From: Cladopsammia gracilis
Lineage: Eukaryota > Cnidaria > Anthozoa > Scleractinia > Dendrophylliidae
Assembly (NCBI GenBank): GCA_022457155.1
Contig: JAJGOT010000275.1
Location: forward strand, 998,001-1,062,000
Reading direction: 5' to 3'
Length of the DNA: 64,000 bases
In this document: piece by piece, positions 24,701 to 36,587 of the stretch
Layout of the letters: every line of letters starts with the position of its first letter
How positions within the stretch are numbered: the first letter of the stretch is position 1
Notes under the pieces: generated by a model
The model's input: only the letters and a program-made list of their open reading frames with translations
What the model was told of the DNA's origin: nothing
Database searches by the model: none
Translations under genes and position numbers: made by a program

Positions 24701-27700
24701 AATAAGTTTAGAGAAGATCTTGTGTTAATCCCTTGGGAAACCATTGGAAATTACAACAATCCCAATTCTGCCTGGTAAACATGGAAAGAAACCTTTGTTT
24801 CTGTCTGTAACCTTCAGCCTTCTTTGAAATGTAAAAGGGTGCGAGCCAGGCAAGCGCCTTGGATAACATCCGAAAAAAACTGGCTGGATTACAAAAGTAT
24901 CAGAAATAAAGTTAACTACAAAATTAAATCTGCCAAAGAAAAATACTAAAGAAATTACTTTTTAATTAGAGAAAATTCAAAGAACATAAATCAGACATGG
25001 AAAGAGATTAACAATTTACTGGGTAATAATCTGAGTGGGCGGCACGGTGGTCTAGTGGTTAGCGCGTCAGACTTTCAACCTGAAGGTTGGTGGTTCGAGC
25101 CTGGTCTCTGCCATTGTGTTGTTTCCTTAGACAAGAAACTTAACTCCACACTGTCTCTCTCCACCCAGGTGTATAAATGGGTACTGGCAACAAAATGCTG
25201 GGGGTAACCCTGCGATGGACTAGCATCCCATCCAGGGGGGAGTAGCAATATTCCTAGTTGCTTCATGCGACGGAAACCGGGTTAAGCTCCGGCCGTGTGC
25301 GCCATCGTGGCCCGAGTGCGACTTTATACTTTTAAGGTTACAGTGTACCTTCGGGGGTGTCTCCAGTATAACAGCTCTAGCGTCTTCAGATTACACTTAA
25401 TATACCTAAACCCAGATATCAAATTAAAGCTTATAGAGCTGGCTATCTAAATATGGAAACCATTTGGTAATAAAATGAATTGTCGAATTTTTTACGACGT
25501 CTAAATTTGAACGTCCGAATCAGCTTTAAAACGCTATAACTCAAAGCGATTATTATATTTTTCTAATTTGATTTGTTCTCGGATTTCCGAACACGAAGCG
25601 CTAAAAAAACGTGTCGACGATTTTCCATATTCAATTGCAGTGAAAAGTTACAGAATATTTTCGAAAAGGGGAGAAAAAAAATTGGAATGATCGCACGGAA
25701 ATGCCTCCTGACGAAAAAGTTTTCGGAATCAAGAAATTCGCCGAAATTCGTTTTTGTTGATTATATGTTAGCCTAGCTTCTGTCCAAATTTAAGGAAAAT
25801 CGAACAAATTTCCTTCGAGTTGTAGCTCTTTAAAGTGTCCCCAACAAGCGAAAAATTAACTTTGAGAAAACGGCGCTTAAAAAAACATATTGCTTAATAA
25901 ACAAACTCCGCCCACAAAAGTTATTCCGTCATTTCTCCGTCAATTTTCACTATTTTTCGATACTTTTTTTTTTGGATGAAAGTTCATTCTGTAAACTTTA
26001 TTTTAACGCCAAAAAAAAAATTTCGATAAATTTTCGATCTGAAGGTACACTGTAACCTTAATCTGAGTACAACGTCTATTAAAAACATAACGTATAACAA
26101 CACAAATTATACTACCCCAGGCGAAATTGGGAATGCCTTAAATTCCCATTTTACTGAAACTGGATCGAGACTACACTGTAGCTTCTCAGCTGCCATCCTC
26201 TTTAAGGAAGCCATCAGATTACAATATCTCCCTTACTCAGCACTCCTTCAGTATCGAGGAAAAGTCCATGAGTGAGGTTCTTAACCTAGTGTTCAGAGCT
26301 CTGCCTAAAAATAAAGCTTGTGGTCTAGATGGTGTTTCTGTAATGCTGTTAAAGGAGGCCGATACAATAATACCTCCACCCCTGACCAATGACATGGTTT
26401 ACTCTCTGACTCTCAATCGGGCTTCAGCTTTGACTGCTTTATTAGATGTCATTAATTATTGGTTTCTAAATATGGATAAAGGCCTATTAAATGGTGTCAC
26501 GTTCTTAGACCTTAAAAAGGCTTTCGACACTATGGATCACTAAAGTTTGTTGGACATATTGAAACTACATGGTGTATGCCAAGTAAGCCTAAATTGGTTT
26601 GCTTCATACCTTACAAACAGAACACAAAAAACTTATGTCGATGGTGTGCTGTCAGATAGCTGCACAATTAAATGCGGAATACCACAGGGTTCTATTCTTG
26701 GACTGCTACTATTTATTGTTTACATAAATGATCTTCCGTCTTGTAACCTCTACTCTAAAGTGCGGATGTATGCAGATGATACTAGCTTAACTGTTGCACA
26801 TTATGATGAGTACATCATGGAACAACAAATGAATCATGATCTACATGAAATACATACATGGCTAATAGCGAATAAACTTAGCCTAAATATGATAAAGACA
26901 AAAAAATATGATTGTAGCTAGTCGATAATTAGGACAAAACACCTTGAGCACCAGTTTAATATTCATGTTGATCACAAACCCCTTGTGAGAAATGAGACGT
27001 ATAAATATCTTGGTGTTGAAATAGATCAATCATTAACTTGGAGAGATCATGTAGACAAAATTGAAAGAAAACTTCTGGAGGGATTGGAGTTCTGAGACAC
27101 GTAAGGCATCTCGTACCTCATCATACATCAATAACGAAGTACAGCTCCCTTGTACTACCATATTTTGATTGTTGTAGAATAGTGTGGGGGAGCTGTGGGA
27201 AAGGGATATGTAACAGACTCCAGACCCTCCAAAACAGAGCTGCCAGGGTGGTAACCTCCTCTCATTTCGATAGACAATCAGTTGAGATACTGGATGAATT
27301 TGGGTGGGATAATCTTGAGACCCGAAGTTGGGTCAAATTTTTAATAGTACAAACTCTATGTATTCCTACAATTTAAGAAACTCAACACATTATTATTTTG
27401 TTTGTACCAAGACCTTATACTGAGGCTGGAAAAAACAGCTTCCGCTATGGAGGGGCACCTTTCTGGAATAGTCTGTCAAATACTATTAAAGGACAGACCA
27501 TATTTATTTAACATTGTTTTTTTTTTATTGCATGATTTTTGCACGGCTCTCTGGAAGAGCATTTTATGAATGGGATTCCATGTTTAAATAAAGATGATTG
27601 ATTGATTGATTGAACATTTTCTGATTGTTGTCTTTGATTTGATGCTATTTAACAATGAAAATAATGGTAAATGGCTCATTGTTCACTATTGAGTTATGGA

Positions 27701-30700
27701 TGCATGTGGGAGGTTTACTAAGCAGGAAAGAAGCTTGCCAAGTGCGACTCTAGCTTCTTGAATATCAAGCCTCCCATGTGTATCAGCTGTAGCATTTACT
27801 AGTTTGTTTTTCAAAATAATCTTAACAGAGAGACATTACTAAATTTTGTTTTCAGTTGAGATACTGATGTGTATGTCGTCATGTGCATGCATGCTGTATA
27901 ACTTATAAAAATCATGCTTTCAAAGAGTCATGAAAACCCATTCACTAACCTAAATTAATTTTTGTTTGTTTCTAGCAATTTTCAGTTCAAAAAGTTGTAA
28001 ATCTTCACCGCAAAGCCAGAATTGCATTTGTGTACAAATAATAATATTAATGCTAACCAGCCTGAGCACTGGCTAACCTTTGGCAGCGTCCACCAATGGG
28101 CAAATTGTCATCACTTAACTGACCAATCAGAGCACATATTTGACTTTAGTTTTGTTATAATGATCCTTTAAAACTAAAGAAGAATTGTATATAAATTTGC
28201 TGTGGTAGTGCAAGTTATATTTAAAACATGAACAGCTAAAACAGAAAAAATACATGCCCGTGTTACCACTATTTTTTTAATTATATTATTTATTCTGTGT
28301 TATCGTTAGGGTGGCGGCATTTTCCAAGGCTTTTCAGGATTTGCTGGGTTGAATAACAAAGCTAAAGGTTTTGGGACCAGTTCACTTGCTTTTAAACCTC
28401 TAACAGGAATTTCCAGTCTTGTGCCAGGCTCGTCGAACATGTTCAGCGGCACTAAATCTACGTCAACCGAAACCTCATCCAGCTTATCCTTTGGAAATAG
28501 CAGGAATCAAAATGGCTTCAAAACTATTTCCACAGATAGTTCACAAGCAACTAAGGAATTGAGCAGCTCTTATAATGATAATATCAAGGCTTTAAACGAA
28601 AGTGTTGCTGCTTGGATACAGAAGCATATTAGCTTGAACCCATATGTGGATTTAAGTCCTATTTTTAATGACTATAAGGAACACATGAAGAACATTGACT
28701 TGAAATTTTCCAGTGCTGCAAAAGAAACAGATGCATCTTCAAAGGAATCGACAACAATAAGCTCATCAAAAGAGCCTGCACTGCCAACAACTTCACTGTT
28801 CAGTGCTCCAACTCCACCATCATTAGAAAAAGAAGAAAACAGATCAGAAGTTATAAATACAGGTAAATGATTTTATCCTGCAGTGCACTGTTTATACATT
28901 TGCCTTCTAATAACAGCCAAATGTAAAAGTAAAAAAAAATTACAAATTTCTTTGTAAAATATCAATGAAAGAAACTTACAGCAGTTTAAAAATACTGTCA
29001 CTGTCATTTGAATGGTCACACCACAGGTAGCCCAAGCTCAAGTGATGTTTACTCATTGTAATTTAAATGTTATGGTAACTGTTGCATAATAGCGAAATTA
29101 TAACAATTTGTATGGGGAAAATTCACTTTGAATTTGAGCGTAAAATTAGGAATGATATTTGAATAAAACTGGTTCACCTGAACTTCTTTGTGTATTCACT
29201 TGAGTGGTTTTGGGGTCGATTCAAAGCAATTCCAGCAAGTTTTAGTTCAACTGTTTCTTCCTCCCTAAAAGAGAGAAAAGGTAGGGCACTCCGCTCATCG
29301 AGCCGAATTGCTTCGAATCGACCCCAAAACCACTCAAGACACAAGTAAACACGCAAAGAAGTTCAGGTGAGCCAGTTTTATTCAAATATCATTCCTAATT
29401 TTACGCTCAAGTTCGAAGTGAATTTTCCCCATACAAATCCTTATAATTTCGCTATTATGCAACAGTTACCAGGACGTTTAAATTACAATGTGTAAACATC
29501 ATTTGAGCTTGGGCTACCTATGGTCACACTTTAGGATTTCATCCACAGAAACAAAAGGTAGAACTACCTTCTACAATATAATAAACAGCACCACAGGAAA
29601 GTACTGCTGAGTGGCTGTCATTTTAATGGTCACACTTTAGGATTTCACCCACAGTCTCAAACGTTAAGCCCTGGCTATATGTACATGTTCTAACATTGTT
29701 ACATAACATTTGTTGGTTCAACAATGTAAGAACATGTAGCCAGCATGTTAGATGATGTATGACTAACATTTTTTGTTAAAAGAATGTTTTGATTTCAATC
29801 AAACATTCTTCTAACAAAAAATGTTAGTCAAACATCATCTAACATGCTGGCTACACATTCTAACATTGTTGAACCAATGTTATATAACAATGTAAGAACA
29901 TGTAGCCGGGGCTTTAGAACCACCTAGTACAGCATAATAAACAGCACCACAGGAAAGTACTGCTCAATGGCTGTCATTTGAATAGTCACACTTTAGGATT
30001 TCACCCACAGTCTTAAAAGATAGGACCACCTTGTATATCATAATAAACAGAACCACAGGAAAGTATTGCTCAATAGCTTTAATTTGAATGGTCACACTTT
30101 AGGGTTTTTATCCGCATACTCAAAAGATAGGACTGCCTTGTATAGCATAGTAAACAGAACAACAGGAAAATACTGCTCAATAGCTTTCATTTGAATGCAT
30201 GGTAATACTTTAGCATTTCCACAGATTCAAACAAGAATTATTATTTTAGTAAAATCACATTCCATGACTCAAGGTCTGGCTGTGTAGGTGAAATGTTGAT
30301 ACATTATTACCTTAAACACTGTTGTATAAGCTGCACTCACAATGGTCAATGTAAGCATTAACTTTGAATGGCTACCCACAGTCACAATTTGTTTATATTT
30401 ACAAACAAGAAGCTGTACACAGCTTGATCATCAACTGAAACAAGCAAGACCAAGCACGCACATGCGCAATCGTGCTAAAGCTGTCTAGTTTCGCACATGG
30501 GTGGAAACTGTAGACTTTTGCCATTTAAATACACAAGCAGAAGTGAATTGTGATATGATACAGGAATTCTCTCAAGACATCCCACCGGTTACGAGAAACT
30601 TTAAAAACGTGGCAATTTGTGACATGTAAAAAAATTTTTTTTTCAACTGAAAACGTGAGTCAGAGAATTGGCTCTACGAAACTTGAGTGGGACTTTGCTT

Positions 30701-32698
30701 CTATCCATCAAATCCTCCTGTATCGAAAAAGAAACCCACACTTTTGATCGCAGTCACATGACACAAAACAAGAAGCAACTAATAACTTTTACAAGGAAAT
30801 GCTTCAAAGGTTGGTTCTCAGTTTTATCTCTCCATCACAGTTGCTTGTAAACGAAAAAGTACTTATTTTGAGAAAAGTATTTGACGGCATTGAATATTCA
30901 TCCTACTGTTTAGTGTGATCAACTGATGTTCTAGTCATCATTATGCTAATCTGATGTTTGTTCGCAGAGGCTCAAAGTTCTGGTATGGAGACTGTGGCAT
31001 GTGAGGCTGGAACATCAGGAGAGGGTACTGCTGAAGATGAAATCCCCAAACCACAAAGGTAACTCTGAAAATAGATGGAAATGGAAAAGCTCAGACATGT
31101 TGTAATCCCTACCACCTTCTCTCCAAGTTCCCACCCTTTTTCTTTCAGTCCCACCCTCTTTTCTAGTTGCAACGCCCTTCTCTCCCGTTTCTGACCCCCA
31201 ACTCTCCCAGTTCTGACCCCTATCTCCCTTGGTTCCCACCCCCTTGTCTCCTAGTTCTGACCCTCCATCTCTCCCAGTCCCACCTCTATCTTCCAAGTTC
31301 CCATCCTTTTCTACTGACGACCTTCTATGTTAGTTCTCACCCCCTTTTCCCCCAGTTCCCATCCCTTTTTCTCCCACATTCCCACCCTCTCTGTCCAGTT
31401 CCCACCCCCATCTCTCCAGTCCCCCCCTATCTCTCCAAGTTCCCATCCTCTTTCTCTGACGACCTTCCATGTTAGTTCTCACCCCTTTTTCCAGTTCCAA
31501 CCCTTTCTCTCTCCACCTTCCCACCCTTTCTCTTCCAGTTCCCACCTCCATCTCCCCCAGTCCCCACTCCTATCTCTCCAAGTTCCCATCCTCTTCTCAC
31601 CTGACAACCTTCTCTGCCAGTTCTCACCCCTTTTTCCCCAGTTCCCATCCCTTTCTCTCCCACATTCCCACCCCCTTCCCTCCTAGTTTCCACCGCATTT
31701 CTTCCACTTCTTGCTCCCCATTTCTCCTGGTTTTTGCCTCCCTTTTTTAACATTTCCCTCTCTCCTCTCCTGGATCATATCCCCCTTTCTTGCCAGTTCC
31801 CCCATCTGTCCCAGTTCTGACACCCTATCTCCCTTGGTTCCCACCCCCTATCTCCTGGTTCTGACCCCATCTCTCGCAGTACCCACCCCTATCTCTCCAA
31901 GTTCCCAACTTCTCTCCTGACAACCTTCTCTCCACATTCCACCCCTTCTCTCCCAGTGTCCACCACCTTTTTCCCAGTTCTTGCCTATTAGTTTTTCACA
32001 GTTCCCATTCCCCTTCATTCCAAGGTCCTGTCCCCTTTAGCTCCTTTTCCCTCCCACTTCCCCCCCCCCTCACCCCTAGTTATTGCCCTTTATATCCTCA
32101 TTCCAGCTGCCAGTTTTGCTCCCCTTTTTTCCAGGCTCCAGCTACTCTTTTCTCCCAGTTTCAATCCCCCCCCCCCCCTTCACTTCCAATTCTTGCATCC
32201 CTCCTCTGTCAGTTTCAACGTCCTGCCTCAACAGGCTTAGGTCCTGATTCCTGCAAACGTTTCCCATGTTATTCATGAGACAATGCAGCTTCCACTAAGG
32301 TGTGGATTTTATTGTATTTTAGTGTTGTAGTGGCAGAGGAAGGAGCATTCTATTCCATAAAGTGTAAGCTGTTTTTTAAGCGTGAATCGTCATGGTCTGA
32401 GTTGGGGATTGGCATGCTGAACCTGAAAAAAATGGAAGGAAAGACGCGAGTGCTGGTGCGAAACGATACAACTCTGGGAAAAATTCTTCTAAATATCTAT
32501 CTGGCTAAAAGTACCCCCATCTCAAGATCAGGCAAGAATACTGTGATCTTGGTGTCTGTTCCCAACCCACCTCTGTATTCCAAACCCAGTGAGGGAGATA
32601 ACAGTAAACCAGCAACATATTTAATTAAAGTGAAAACTGCTGAAGATGCAGATGAACTCTTTTCACATTTGGACACAAACAAACTTTCAAGTAATTAA
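21736..32698 (+). CDS. NUP50: Nucleoporin NUP50 homologue, 6 exons, 391 aa
   Basis: Exons: 21736-21804, 21976-22022, 24418-24457, 28310-28862, 30968-31058, 32323-32698; borders are GT/AG and phases join (1176 nt including TAA). The start MAKRGAEKELTQDNWDQED is nearly identical to the vertebrate NUP50 start, so the second of two nearby ATGs was chosen. Exon 3 carries the basic IIKAKRRVNP motif of the importin-alpha binding region. Exon 4 has sparse FG dipeptides and the conserved block AAWIQKHISLNPYVDLSPIF. Exons 5-6 hold a C-terminal Ran-binding domain (about 270-388) with GAFYSIKCKLFF, LGKILLNIYL and VKTAEDADELF. NUP50 sits at the nuclear basket and helps importin-alpha/beta cargo release and recycling with Ran-GTP. 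Introns host a LINE nest (intron 3), foldback elements and minisatellite (intron 4), and a polypyrimidine tract (intron 5). Confidence 0.95.
22023..24122 (+). other. NUP50 intron 2, mostly featureless
   Basis: AT-rich sequence with short frames lacking recognisable content; the MITE at 24123-24261 lies at its 3' part. Confidence 0.4.
24123..24261. repeat. 140-bp MITE, copy 2 (NUP50 intron 2)
   Basis: Reverse-orientation relative of 5289-5428 (shared AAAGAAAACAAAAGGCATAA, GAATGCAATACTACAAAGG), with inverted ends CTTGGTGTATTAAGAACCTG and complement. Confidence 0.75.
25037..25331 (+). mobile_element. tRNA-derived SINE inserted in the LINE
   Basis: The head has box A (TGGTCTAGTGGTTAGC) and box B (GGTTCGAGCC) of a tRNA-like promoter, and the body shares sequence (GGTGTATAAATGGGTACTGG) with a minus-strand copy at 10303-10582. 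A 10-bp duplication TAATCTGAGT lies at 25027-25036 and at 26059-26068, outside the SINE plus the element nested at its tail. Confidence 0.82.
25336..26057. mobile_element. 722-bp TTAA-flanked TIR element (MITE) nested in SINE tail
   Basis: Perfect 17-bp inverted ends, GGTTACAGTGTACCTTC (25336) and its complement ending 26057, flanked on both sides by TTAA (25332-25335, 26058-26061). TTAA duplication is the hallmark of piggyBac-type insertion. No transposase inside; the interior is AT-rich. Confidence 0.8.
27614..28309 (+). other. NUP50 intron 3 remainder, nothing recognised
   Basis: AT-rich intron sequence between the LINE tail and exon 4; no supported element. Confidence 0.4.
29022..29519. 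mobile_element. 498-bp foldback element, 10-bp target duplication
   Basis: Inverted arms of about 190 bp (AGGTAGCCCAAGCTCAAGTG; GGTTTTGGGGTCGATTC inside). ATGGTCACAC occurs directly on both sides (29012-29021, 29520-29529), and the flanks belong to minisatellite E, showing insertion into it. The long duplication suggests a Mutator-like mechanism. Confidence 0.8.
29530..30240 (+). repeat. Minisatellite E array in NUP50 intron 4
   Basis: Imperfect ~105-bp units with CAGCACCACAGGAAAGTACT, GAATGGTCACACTTTAGGAT and TCATCCACAGACTCAAA words, interrupted by the elements at 29022-29519 and 29667-29913. Confidence 0.8.
29667..29913. mobile_element. 247-bp palindromic MITE, TTA duplication
   Basis: Almost complete inverted symmetry (GTTAGATGATGT, GAACATGTAGCC, TAACATTTTTTGTTA). 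TTA lies outside both ends (29664-29666, 29914-29916). Inserted in a minisatellite E unit. Confidence 0.8.
31080..32225 (+). repeat. Polypyrimidine minisatellite in NUP50 last intron
   Basis: About 1.1 kb of C/T-rich imperfect units built on CAGTTCCCACCC, CTCTCCCAGTTCTGACC and CCAAGTTCCCATCC. It almost fills the intron before the Ran-binding-domain exon and explains all frames called there on both strands. Confidence 0.9.
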
Positions 32699-32759
32699 GA
32701 TTTTACTTTTGAACTGTTCCCAAGGACAAAATAATGGCAAAATTGAAAAATTTACAGTA

Positions 32760-33090
32760 TCACTGTCAGAAAAGAACTGCTTAATAGCTTCAACTTGAAT
32801 GGTCAAAATTTCAAAATTTCAACTACAAACACAAAAGTTAGAACCACCCTATTCAGTGAAATACACAGCACCACAGGAAAGTACTCCTCAATAGCTTTTG
32901 TTTGAATGGTCACACTTTAGGATTTCATCCACAGACTCAAAAGTTAGGCAGGCCTTCCACAGCATAATAAACAGCACCACAAGAAGGTACTTGTTTTCTT
33001 TGAATGGTCACCCTTTGGGTTTTCTATACATTTAGAACCATGCATCTTGCTTAGAATAACAAACAATACTACTGAAAGAGTAGCTAACTA
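32760..33090 (+). repeat. Minisatellite E units after NUP50
   Basis: Three imperfect units (ACAGCACCACAGGAAAGTAC; CACTTTAGGATTTCATCC) downstream of the NUP50 stop, probably within its 3' UTR. Confidence 0.75.
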
Positions 33091-33481
33091 GCTTTCATTT
33101 GGGTGTTGGCACTTAAAGGGACTCCTTCAACCACTGTCCTCTGCACGCTTTATTATTGTTTTTCTTTCTTTAGTTGAAATTTCACAACCAAAATGGCCAA
33201 AAAAAAAAATCAAATTATGAAAACTTAAACAACTTTAAATAGATAGCTTATACAACCAGCCTTAAAGATTGCAAAGATAGAATCGGATGAACAAAGACAC
33301 TCAGGAGTTTAGCAATAATTATCTGTATTACAGAAAATGTCGCAAAGCACACTGGTTGAAGGTGTCCCTTTAATCTTCCACAGACTCAAAAAATTTAGAA
33401 CTTTGCATTTCTTTAGATTTGATTCCAGGTCAGAATATTATTGTTGGCAATGTCAGAGTTTTGTTTTGATTTAAAAGCCAC

Positions 33482-33571
33482 TGTCACTTGACTAGAAGTT
33501 AAGATATCGCATAGCCTGCATAGCCACTACAGGTCACTTGACTAGAAGTTAAGATATTGCATAACCTGTAT
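33482..33571 (+). repeat. Tandem duplication of ~55 bp
   Basis: CACTTGACTAGAAGTTAAGA is repeated with its flank (ATATCGCATAGCC / ATATTGCATAACC). Confidence 0.75.
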
Positions 33572-33590
33572 AGCACTCATTTCTTTTTTT

Positions 33591-33686
33591 GAGACTGTGG
33601 GAGGCATGTAAAGGTATGAGGTGCAAAAAAAAAATTGCCGCTTTACACGCTCCACGCCTTCGAGTGCCTCCCACATTCTCAGAAAG
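33591..33686. repeat. Small hairpin element
   Basis: GAGACTGTGGGAGGCA at the left pairs with TGCCTCCCACATTCTC at the right. Confidence 0.55.
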
Positions 33687-33917
33687 GAAATGGCCGCTAA
33701 ACAGGCTAGATAATTATCACAACATATGCCATTTTCTAACTACAATCTACAAATTTAATTATAGTATATTAAACTTGTATTTTCTTGAAAAGGAACATTG
33801 TTTTTATGTGCTTAACAACCTTGTTGCTAAGTTGCAGATCCTATAAATATTTTAAGTTATGTTTATTTCTATGGAATTAATTTTACTAACAATATTGTGG
33901 ATAATGTTTTGTATTTA

Positions 33918-33923
33918 AATAAA
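33918..33923 (+). terminator. Candidate poly(A) signal for NUP50
   Basis: AATAAA in an AT-rich context about 1.2 kb after the NUP50 stop, followed by a T/G-rich stretch. It is the clearest canonical hexamer noticed downstream; a nearer non-canonical site is possible. Confidence 0.3.
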
Positions 33924-34135
33924 GCAAAGGTTTTTTACACTGTTAAATGGTGTATTGCTTTTGGTATAATTTATGGATTTTTCTAAGTTTTCAGGGTAAA
34001 TAAAAAAGTAGAAAATTAATAATGAAAATAGAAAAAGAAAATGGACCCATCAGCAGCATTGACTTTTATTTCGATTTACCAATTTATTTACTTATTATCT
34101 TAAAGGTTATTTCTACTGTCAGATGATTTTTACTA

Positions 34136-34400
34136 GTGGATAGCGTTCTTGTATGTTCTGATTGGCCACTCAAAATTATTCAAATTGTTAAAAAATAATT
34201 TGTATTCACCTCCAGGGATTGTTCTGGATTTTACGCATGTTTCTCCCCATTTTTGGAGGTATAAGTAACTATTTGCAGTTGGCTATCAACTGGTTTGGTA
34301 TATTATACTAATTATTATTTACTTAAATGCCGTTGAAGAGTCAGTGGTAGATATTTTGTTGCTTCATGCCCTGGCAAATTTCCAACACCATTTGCCAACA
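34136..34400 (+). repeat. Interspersed repeat C, copy 2
   Basis: Related to 7637-7880 in the same order and orientation; diverged. Confidence 0.5.
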
Positions 34401-34506
34401 CTGAGTTAAATTTTTGTTAACTATCATGTAGTATTGAACAATTTACCATTGAATAATTTTTAAAAGTTAGTGCAAGTGGCACTAACTTTGAAGGCAAGTG
34501 TAAATT

Positions 34507-34665
34507 AAAAAGAGGACGGCCGAGAGAGACATGACGGAGAACGGTGAATAAAGAAAGGGAACATCTCGGATTTAAGACCTGGAGAGAGGAAGAGGTTGAA
34601 GCCAAAGACAGGGTGGCTTGGAAAAAGAGGATTAATGGCCCCATTTTCCACGTGGAAAGAAGGAA
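34507..34665 (+). mobile_element. LINE ORF2 C-terminal relic
   Basis: Reads KRGRPRET, a stop where Trp is expected, RRTVNKEREHLGFKTW, then EAKDRVAWKKRINGP: the conserved tail of many non-LTR retrotransposon ORF2 proteins. Only this end is recognisable. Confidence 0.6.
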
Positions 34666-34669
34666 CAGC

Positions 34670-36580
34670 CTGTTGCATTACTTTAAAAAATAGCAGCCCT
34701 AATGGGGCAGCAACATTTTGGTGGCAAATACTTCTGACTGCTAAAATACCCAAACAGTCAATTCCGAAAAACTTATTGAACAAAGTAAATAAGACCACAC
34801 AATTCTGTTCTAACTGAAAATATAAAAAGGTACCTAAAAGGTGAAAATACTTTCCTAAGTACCATACTAACTTGCCTGCAAATATAACAGCAACTGTATT
34901 CCCACGTTACACACTGCTTACCCTTAGTGTCTGAGGCTTTTATCATGTTCATTCTCTCTCATATTACAGGCCTGTTATGCGCTTTTCTAGACTGCAAGCT
35001 GTCTGCTTTTCAGTCGGTCGAGCAGGTGAGCTAATCACTACAATACGCATGTTGAGTATGACTGGAGTGAGAAAACAAGCCAAGCCTTGGCTCGTGTTAC
35101 TTTTGCTCACTCAGTCAATCACTGATCACGACTTACTTGCCTGTTTGACTGTCCAGAGAGGGACTGCTAACAGTCTATGCGCTTTCAGTCAACCACGGCC
35201 CTGACTGCTCCAGAAAGCATGCTGCTAGACAACCTCTGGTACCCAGGGTATATTTTTAATACCATTGTCAGCACTAGATTTCTAAGCCAGTGTTTTAATG
35301 TAGTTTCTTTTCCATAGTTTTCCTAAGATTTGTTAGTCTGTTTCTTTCAGGTGGGCATCACTTTCAAAAAATACAAGCAAGGTGTCATAATTTACATTAC
35401 TTTTGGGTAGGGAGGCTTAATTTTAGAATTCTATGGTAATGTGTTTTATAAAGCTATACATCTCATCTCTGAACTAATCATGAATGCTACATGTACCCAA
35501 ATGAAATATTAGAAGTTTTGTCTGCCATTTCTGCAGATGATGGCCAAATGTCATTTATGGCTTCAAATAGCAATTTTTCTGTAAACCTCCAGTTATCAAT
35601 TGACTATAAGTTATAGTTCTAAATAATAATTTATTTATGACAGCACTATAACTTGCCCTGTGGTTTACAGATGAATTAGCCAACAGCTATTAACCAATCA
35701 TAGTGCACAACTGTCTGATAACCATGTGTGTAATACCATTTTGACCACTGCAAGGTTGACCCTTGTATTGTGAGCTTTCGGAAGTGATCAACTCGTGGGT
35801 TTCACTGTATCTTTTAGATGTAACTGTTTTTACTTGAAAAATCAGTTGCTGCCTATCACATTTTTTACTTATCAATGCGGTGCTTATTAAACATTGATTA
35901 ATGTTCTAGAAGCTGACAACGAAAACCAGCTGTGCACATAGGTCACACTGGAAAGAGGAAGACAGAATTTGGGCTTATTGTGTCTGCAAAGTTTTCAGCA
36001 TTCACAACAGAACTACCCATTCCAAAAGTTCTTTAAAAAGAACTACAAATCATTATTTTGATGCATTTTTTCTTCATTTTCATTGGCTGATAGCCCACCA
36101 TATGTACAATGGTGCAAAGTTGTTCTGCACCCATCCTCTACAATGGCAGCCTGATTTCTGCTCTGTTTTAGCAGTTATGAATAAATGAAGGGGTGCACGG
36201 AATAAGGCCCTAAGTGACTTTTGATGAAACATCAAATTCTCCCTGTGTTTCACAAGGGAATTTCCAATGAGAATCTAGCAGTTTATCAGAAGTAACTTAG
36301 GGCTTTTTTCCAGGCACCCCTTCAAATATTAAATTGAAAAACAAAGTCTGTGATCACAAATGATAAATTATCAAACTGGGTATTCAGCTTTGGCAAATAA
36401 TTGATCTGCTCACCACTGACAAATGATAATTATTGATAAATATTCAGCATAAATAAGCAGCACTCTTGAACTCAAGTGCTTAGAATAAGTGCCATATTGT
36501 TTTTGAGGGGTGTGGCACTTATTCAAGCGCAGCACTTTATATATGTTTTTGCCATTACGTGCAGCTGCTATTTTTATTCA
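34670..36580 (+). other. Intergenic stretch, nothing supported
   Basis: Several short frames (for example 34977-35204) lack family-like content. No TIR or tandem repeat was noticed. Confidence 0.4.
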
Positions 36581-36587
36581 GGGGTGG

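Larger units (their letters stand above)
24546..27613 (+). mobile_element. 5'-truncated CR1/L2-like LINE in NUP50 intron 3
   Basis: The copy begins in the endonuclease C-terminus (GVSEIGVSDHNLIY near 24590). Reverse-transcriptase motifs follow in broken frames: LPKNKACGLDGVS (26268-26543), FLDLKKAFDTMDH, then GIPQGSILGLLLFIVYINDL and YADDTSL (26547-26921), and a C-terminal part at 27182. A stretch of RT between the KACGLDG block and TALLDV is missing, compared with related elements. The 3' end is AAATAAAGATGATTGATTGATTG, a short tandem tail typical of CR1/L2 elements. Same orientation as NUP50. Inactive by stops and deletion. It is interrupted by a SINE and a TIR element at 25037-26057. Confidence 0.88.

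Noticed and set aside
25037..25110. Functional tRNA gene
   Set aside because: Box A and B are present, but the sequence is continuous with a SINE body seen elsewhere and flanked by target duplication.
31015..31920. Several overlapping frames of 69-119 aa on both strands
   Set aside because: All are translations of the polypyrimidine minisatellite in a NUP50 intron.
34977..35204. 75-aa plus-strand frame as a gene
   Set aside because: No recognisable domain, no splice support, ends in an AT-rich region without features.
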